Origin: Polaromonas glacialis
Lineage (GTDB): Bacteria; Pseudomonadota; Gammaproteobacteria; Burkholderiales; Burkholderiaceae_C
Direction: 5' to 3'
DNA: 64,000 bases
Assembly (NCBI RefSeq): GCF_000709345.1
Contig: NZ_KL448323.1
Span: 1,396,912 to 1,460,911 of the forward strand
Numbering within the stretch: position 1 is the first letter of the stretch; each line of letters opens with the position of its first letter. Below are positions 60,460-64,000 of this stretch, one piece after another. The notes under the pieces are model-generated. The model ran no database searches. It had not been told where the DNA came from and was given only the letters and a program-made list of their open reading frames with translations. Position numbers and translations under genes: made by a program.

Positions 60460-63400
60460 TCAGGCTATTTCGGCAAGACTCAGGGCGGCCTGCATGTCAA
60501 CGGCGACGATGCGGGACACGCCCTGCTCCTGCATCGTCACGCCAATCAGCTGCTCGGCCATTTCCATGGCAATCTTGTTGTGGCTGATGAATAAAAACTG
60601 GGTTTGCTTGCTCATGCTGGACACGAGTTTGGCATACCGTTCGGTGTTGGCGTCGTCCAATGGTGCATCGACCTCGTCGAGCAGGCAAAACGGCGCCGGG
60701 TTGAGCTGGAAAATCGCGAACACCAGTGCAATCGCGGTCAGCGCCTTTTCGCCGCCAGATAACAGGTGGATAGTCTGGTTTTTCTTGCCCGGCGGCTGCG
60801 CCATGACCTGCACGCCGGCGTCCAGGATTTCCTCGCCGGTCATGACCAGCCGGGCATTGCCGCCGCCGAACAGCTCGGGGAACATGCGGCCAAAGTGGCC
60901 ATTGACGGCGTCAAACGTGCTGGAGAGCAAATCGCGTGTTTCCATGTCGATCTTGCGAATCGCGTCTTCCAGCGTCGTCATGGCCTCGTTCAGGTCGGCC
61001 GACTGCGCATCGAGAAACTGCTTGCGTTCCCGCGCAATGCTAAGTTCGTCGAGCGCGGCCAGGTTCACCGCGCCCAGCGCGTGGATGTCGCGCTGAATGC
61101 GGTCGATTTCGCCCTGCAGCCCGCTGATGCGCACATTGCCGGACTCGATGGACGCCTGGACCGCCGGCAGATCGGCCTGCGCGTCAAGCAGCAGCTGGGC
61201 ATATTGCTCGAAGCCCAGCCGTGCGGCCTGCGCTTTCAGCTGGAATTCGGTGATGCGCTGGCGCAGCGGTTCGAGTTCGCGTTCCAGCACGGCGCGGCGC
61301 TCGTCGCTGCTGCGCAGCCGGTGGGTCAGGTCGTCGTACTGGCTGCGCTGGGCCAGCAGCTCGGCTTCGCGCACCATTTTGGCATTCAACGCGTCCTGAA
61401 GCCCGCCCTGCGCCGCAGCATCGGTCAGCCGCGCCAGTTCGTCCCGGGCGCGGCCTTCCTCGGCGGCAATCGACGACGCCTGGGCTGCGGCAATGGCGAT
61501 GGAGCGCGCCAGTTCCTCGCGCCGCGCGGCCAGGGTGCGCAGCGCAAACTGCGCTTCCTGCAGTTGCCGCTCCAGCGTGCGCTGCTGCTCGCGCGATTCG
61601 GCACGCCGGCGCTCGGCGGCAATCACCCGGTCTTCCAGCTGGGCATGGCGCTCCTGGCTGTCGGCCAGCTGCATGTCGAGTTCCTCAAACCGGCCCTCGG
61701 CGGTGATCTTGCGCTCCTGCAATTCCTCAAGCTGGGCCTCGATCTCGGCGAGGTCGGCCTGGAGCTGCTGACTGCGGGCGCGCGCCTGCTCGGCCAGCTG
61801 GCTCAAGCGCAGCACTTCGACCTGCAGCGCATGGCTCTGGTTCTGCGCTTCGCCCGCTTCGCGGCGCGCCGCCGCCAGGCGCTGGCTGGCTTCGAGGTAG
61901 CAGGCTTCAGCGCGGGCCAGCGTGGCCCGCGCTTCCTCGCTGATCAGCACCTGCGCACGCAGGCTTTTTTCCAGGTTGTCGATCTCCTGCGCACGCGCCA
62001 GCAGGCCGGCCTGCTCGGAATCGGGCGCATAAAAACTCACGCTGTGCTTTGTGATGGCATGGCCGCCCATGACATAGATCGTCTCGCCCGGCTCCAGCCG
62101 GTCGCGCGCAGCCAGTGCATCGTCCAGCGTGGGCGCGGTGAAGCAGCCGTCCAGCCAGTCGTCCAGCAGCGCCGACAGAGCGGCATCGTTCAGGCGAAGC
62201 AGCTCGGCCAGCGGCTTGAGAGTGAGCGCCGACTGGGCGCGGGCTGGCGCGGCGGCCTGTGGCGGCGTGTAGAACGACAGCTTGGCGGGCGGACCTTGCG
62301 CCTGGCCGCGCGCGTCGGTTCCGGCAAAACCGCGCACGATGTCGAGCCGGCTGACTTCCAGCGCGCCCATGCGCTCGCGCAGCGCGGCTTCCAGCGCGTT
62401 TTCCCAGCCCTGCTCGATGTGCAGGCGACTCCACAGGCCCGGCAAATTTTCAAGGCCGTGCCGGGCCAGCCAGGGCCTGAGCTTGCCGTCGGTCCTGACC
62501 TTTTCCTGCAGCGCCTTGAGCGCTTCGAGCTTCGCCGACAGGTCGGCGCGCCGGGCCGATTCGGCATTGGCCGCCTGCTGAAGGGCGCGCCGCGCATCGT
62601 CAAGCTGCGGCACGGCTTCGGTCAGTTCCTGCAGGCAGGCCTGCGCCACGGCCTGCGCTTCGCGGGCATGGTCCAGTTGCGAATTCAGGCTGGCCAGCCG
62701 CGCCTCGTCGGGTGCATCGAGCGCCTTGCGGTCCGCCGACAGGCGTTCATGGCGCAGGCCGAGCATGCGCAGCTGCTCTTCAACATGGCGCTGCTCGGCG
62801 GCCAGCACCTGGAGTTGCTGCTGCACCTGCGTCACGCCGGCGCGCTGCGCATTCGCCGTCGCCTGGGCCTGGCGCAGCGCTTCTTCAAGCGCCGGCAGCT
62901 GGTCCTGCTGCTCCTCAAGCTGCGCGGCCAGAAGTTCGGCCTTTTCCTCGGCGTCAAAGCTTTGCCCGGCCAGGCTTTCAGACTCGACCGCCGCATCTTC
63001 GCCGCGCGTGGCCCATTGCGCGGATTGCTCTTTCAGCTGAACCAGGCGCTGATCGACGCGCAGCCGGCCATCGACCACGAAGCGGATTTCCGCCTCCAGC
63101 CGCCCCACCTCGGCGCTGGCCTCGTACAGTTTTCCCTGCGCCTGGTTGACCTGGTCGCCGGCTGCATAGTGCGCCTGGCGGATGGTTTCCAGGTCGGCCT
63201 CGACATGGCGCAGATCGGCCACGCGGCTTTCCAGGTCGTTGACCGATTTTTCGGCCTCCAGCCGGACCCTGGTCTGGTCGGCCTCGCTCTCGGTGCGCTT
63301 CAGGAACCACAGCTGGTGCTGCTTCAGGGTGCCGGCGGCCTGCAGCGTGTTGTAGCGCAGGGCGACCTCAGCCTGCTTTTCGAGCCGCTCCAGGTTGGCA

Positions 63401-64000
63401 TTGAGTTCGCGCAGGATGTCTTCCACGCGGACCAGGTTTTCGCGCGTGTCGCTCAACCGGTTGGCGGTTTCGCGGCGGCGCTCCTTGTACTTGGACACGC
63501 CGGCGGCTTCTTCCAGGAACAGGCGCAGTTCCTCGGGCTTGGATTCGATGATGCGGCTGATCGTGCCCTGGCCGATGATGGCGTAGGCGCGCGGCCCCAG
63601 CCCCGTGCCCAGGAACACGTCCTGCACGTCGCGGCGGCGCACCGGCTGGTTGTTCAGGTAGTAGCTCGACGTGCCGTCGCGCGTCAACACCCGCTTGACG
63701 GCGATTTCTTCGTACTGGCCCCACTGGCCGCCGGCCCGGTGGTCGGCATTGTCGAACACCAGCTCCACGCTGGCGCGGCTGGCCGACTTGCGGGTGGTGG
63801 TGCCGCTGAAGATCACGTCCTGCATCGACTCGCCGCGCAGTTCCGACGCTTTGGATTCGCCCAGCACCCAGCGCACGGCATCCATGATGTTGGACTTGCC
63901 GCAGCCGTTGGGGCCGACCACGCCGACGAGCTGGCCGGGCAGCTGGAAATGCGTCGGGTCGGCAAAGGACTTGAAACCGGCTAACTTGATCGAATTGAGA
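60460..64000 (-). CDS. smc: Chromosome segregation protein SMC (start cut by window end)
   Basis: The visible 1180 residues begin LNSIKLAGFKSFADPTHF, so only about two codons are missing. The ATP head has Walker A (VGPNGCGKSN), long coiled coils rich in Glu, Gln, Arg and Ala flank a hinge near the middle (about 62030-62450), and the C-terminal head has LLSGGEKALTAIAL and Walker B CLLDEVDAPLD. SMC dimers organise and separate chromosomes with ScpA and ScpB. It is the first gene of smc-zipA-ligA. Confidence 0.97.
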   Translation of the reverse strand, partial: LNSIKLAGFKSFADPTHFQLPGQLVGVVGPNGCGKSNIMDAVRWVLGESKASELRGESMQDVIFSGTTTRKSASRASVELVFDNADHRAGGQWGQYEEIAVKRVLTRDGTSSYYLNNQPVRRRDVQDVFLGTGLGPRAYAIIGQGTISRIIESKPEELRLFLEEAAGVSKYKERRRETANRLSDTRENLVRVEDILRELNANLERLEKQAEVALRYNTLQAAGTLKQHQLWFLKRTESEADQTRVRLEAEKSVNDLESRVADLRHVEADLETIRQAHYAAGDQVNQAQGKLYEASAEVGRLEAEIRFVVDGRLRVDQRLVQLKEQSAQWATRGEDAAVESESLAGQSFDAEEKAELLAAQLEEQQDQLPALEEALRQAQATANAQRAGVTQVQQQLQVLAAEQRHVEEQLRMLGLRHERLSADRKALDAPDEARLASLNSQLDHAREAQAVAQACLQELTEAVPQLDDARRALQQAANAESARRADLSAKLEALKALQEKVRTDGKLRPWLARHGLENLPGLWSRLHIEQGWENALEAALRERMGALEVSRLDIVRGFAGTDARGQAQGPPAKLSFYTPPQAAAPARAQSALTLKPLAELLRLNDAALSALLDDWLDGCFTAPTLDDALAARDRLEPGETIYVMGGHAITKHSVSFYAPDSEQAGLLARAQEIDNLEKSLRAQVLISEEARATLARAEACYLEASQRLAAARREAGEAQNQSHALQVEVLRLSQLAEQARARSQQLQADLAEIEAQLEELQERKITAEGRFEELDMQLADSQERHAQLEDRVIAAERRRAESREQQRTLERQLQEAQFALRTLAARREELARSIAIAAAQASSIAAEEGRARDELARLTDAAAQGGLQDALNAKMVREAELLAQRSQYDDLTHRLRSSDERRAVLERELEPLRQRITEFQLKAQAARLGFEQYAQLLLDAQADLPAVQASIESGNVRISGLQGEIDRIQRDIHALGAVNLAALDELSIARERKQFLDAQSADLNEAMTTLEDAIRKIDMETRDLLSSTFDAVNGHFGRMFPELFGGGNARLVMTGEEILDAGVQVMAQPPGKKNQTIHLLSGGEKALTAIALVFAIFQLNPAPFCLLDEVDAPLDDANTERYAKLVSSMSKQTQFLFISHNKIAMEMAEQLIGVTMQEQGVSRIVAVDMQAALSLAEIA

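Noticed and set aside
60766..63984. A 1072-codon plus-strand frame opposite smc, and an 884-codon one opposite fadB (27774-30428)
   Set aside because: Both are shadows of strong coding sequence with codon-bias-driven lack of stops; no domains or ribosome binding sites support them.

Overview
The window looks like a chromosomal segment of a Burkholderiales bacterium of the family Comamonadaceae, most like Polaromonas. This is inferred from the high GC, from gene orders such as alaA-hom-thrC-moeA and smc-zipA-ligA, from the protein sequences, and from short hairpin repeats of a kind I associate with this family. The genus is an inference. No rRNA, tRNA or CRISPR array was seen.

Layout. 1-2250: the end of a toxin-antitoxin pair (AbrB-type antitoxin, Doc toxin) and a CAP-domain lipoprotein flanked by two copies of a dispersed repeat. 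2249-12930: a housekeeping block with clpB behind a good sigma32-type promoter, molybdopterin genes (moaE, moaD, moeA, mobB), the threonine branch (hom, thrC), an alanine aminotransferase, an Mth938-like protein and a Bcp peroxiredoxin. 12974-14769: a PIN-PhoH ATPase with an unusual leader. 14832-18411: a disturbed region with an IS5-family element, a broken IS701-like transposase, an orphan response regulator and AT-rich DNA.

18412-37289: a long one-direction run on the minus strand for acyl-CoA metabolism. It holds two SDRs, an ElaA acetyltransferase, a GST, two acyl-CoA dehydrogenases, a CurA-like reductase, a thioesterase, a thiolase, a fused FadB, a complete branched-chain-type ABC transporter and an acyl-CoA ligase. 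Together they read as import, CoA activation and beta-oxidation of a carboxylic acid. A 20-bp operator-like site before fadB recurs, with only its central two bases changed, before a secreted lipase-like lipoprotein at 45 kb, which suggests one regulator controls ester cleavage and acyl-CoA oxidation.

37487-47612: selO, msrB, yciB, bolA, a periplasmic PpiC-type isomerase, a large katE catalase, a DUF1624 membrane protein, the lipase and a hexose-phosphate mutarotase. 47689-64000: purL, map, glnD, a repeat-rich gap, def, a YbaN-like protein, ligA, zipA and smc (cut at the window end).

The most unusual signals are repeats that enter genes: a repeat-derived insertion of about 75 residues in LigA that matches an intergenic repeat at 39.4 kb, and a short GCTAT...ATAGC hairpin repeat that lies in frame inside moeA, an acyl-CoA dehydrogenase, purL and ligA as well as between genes.
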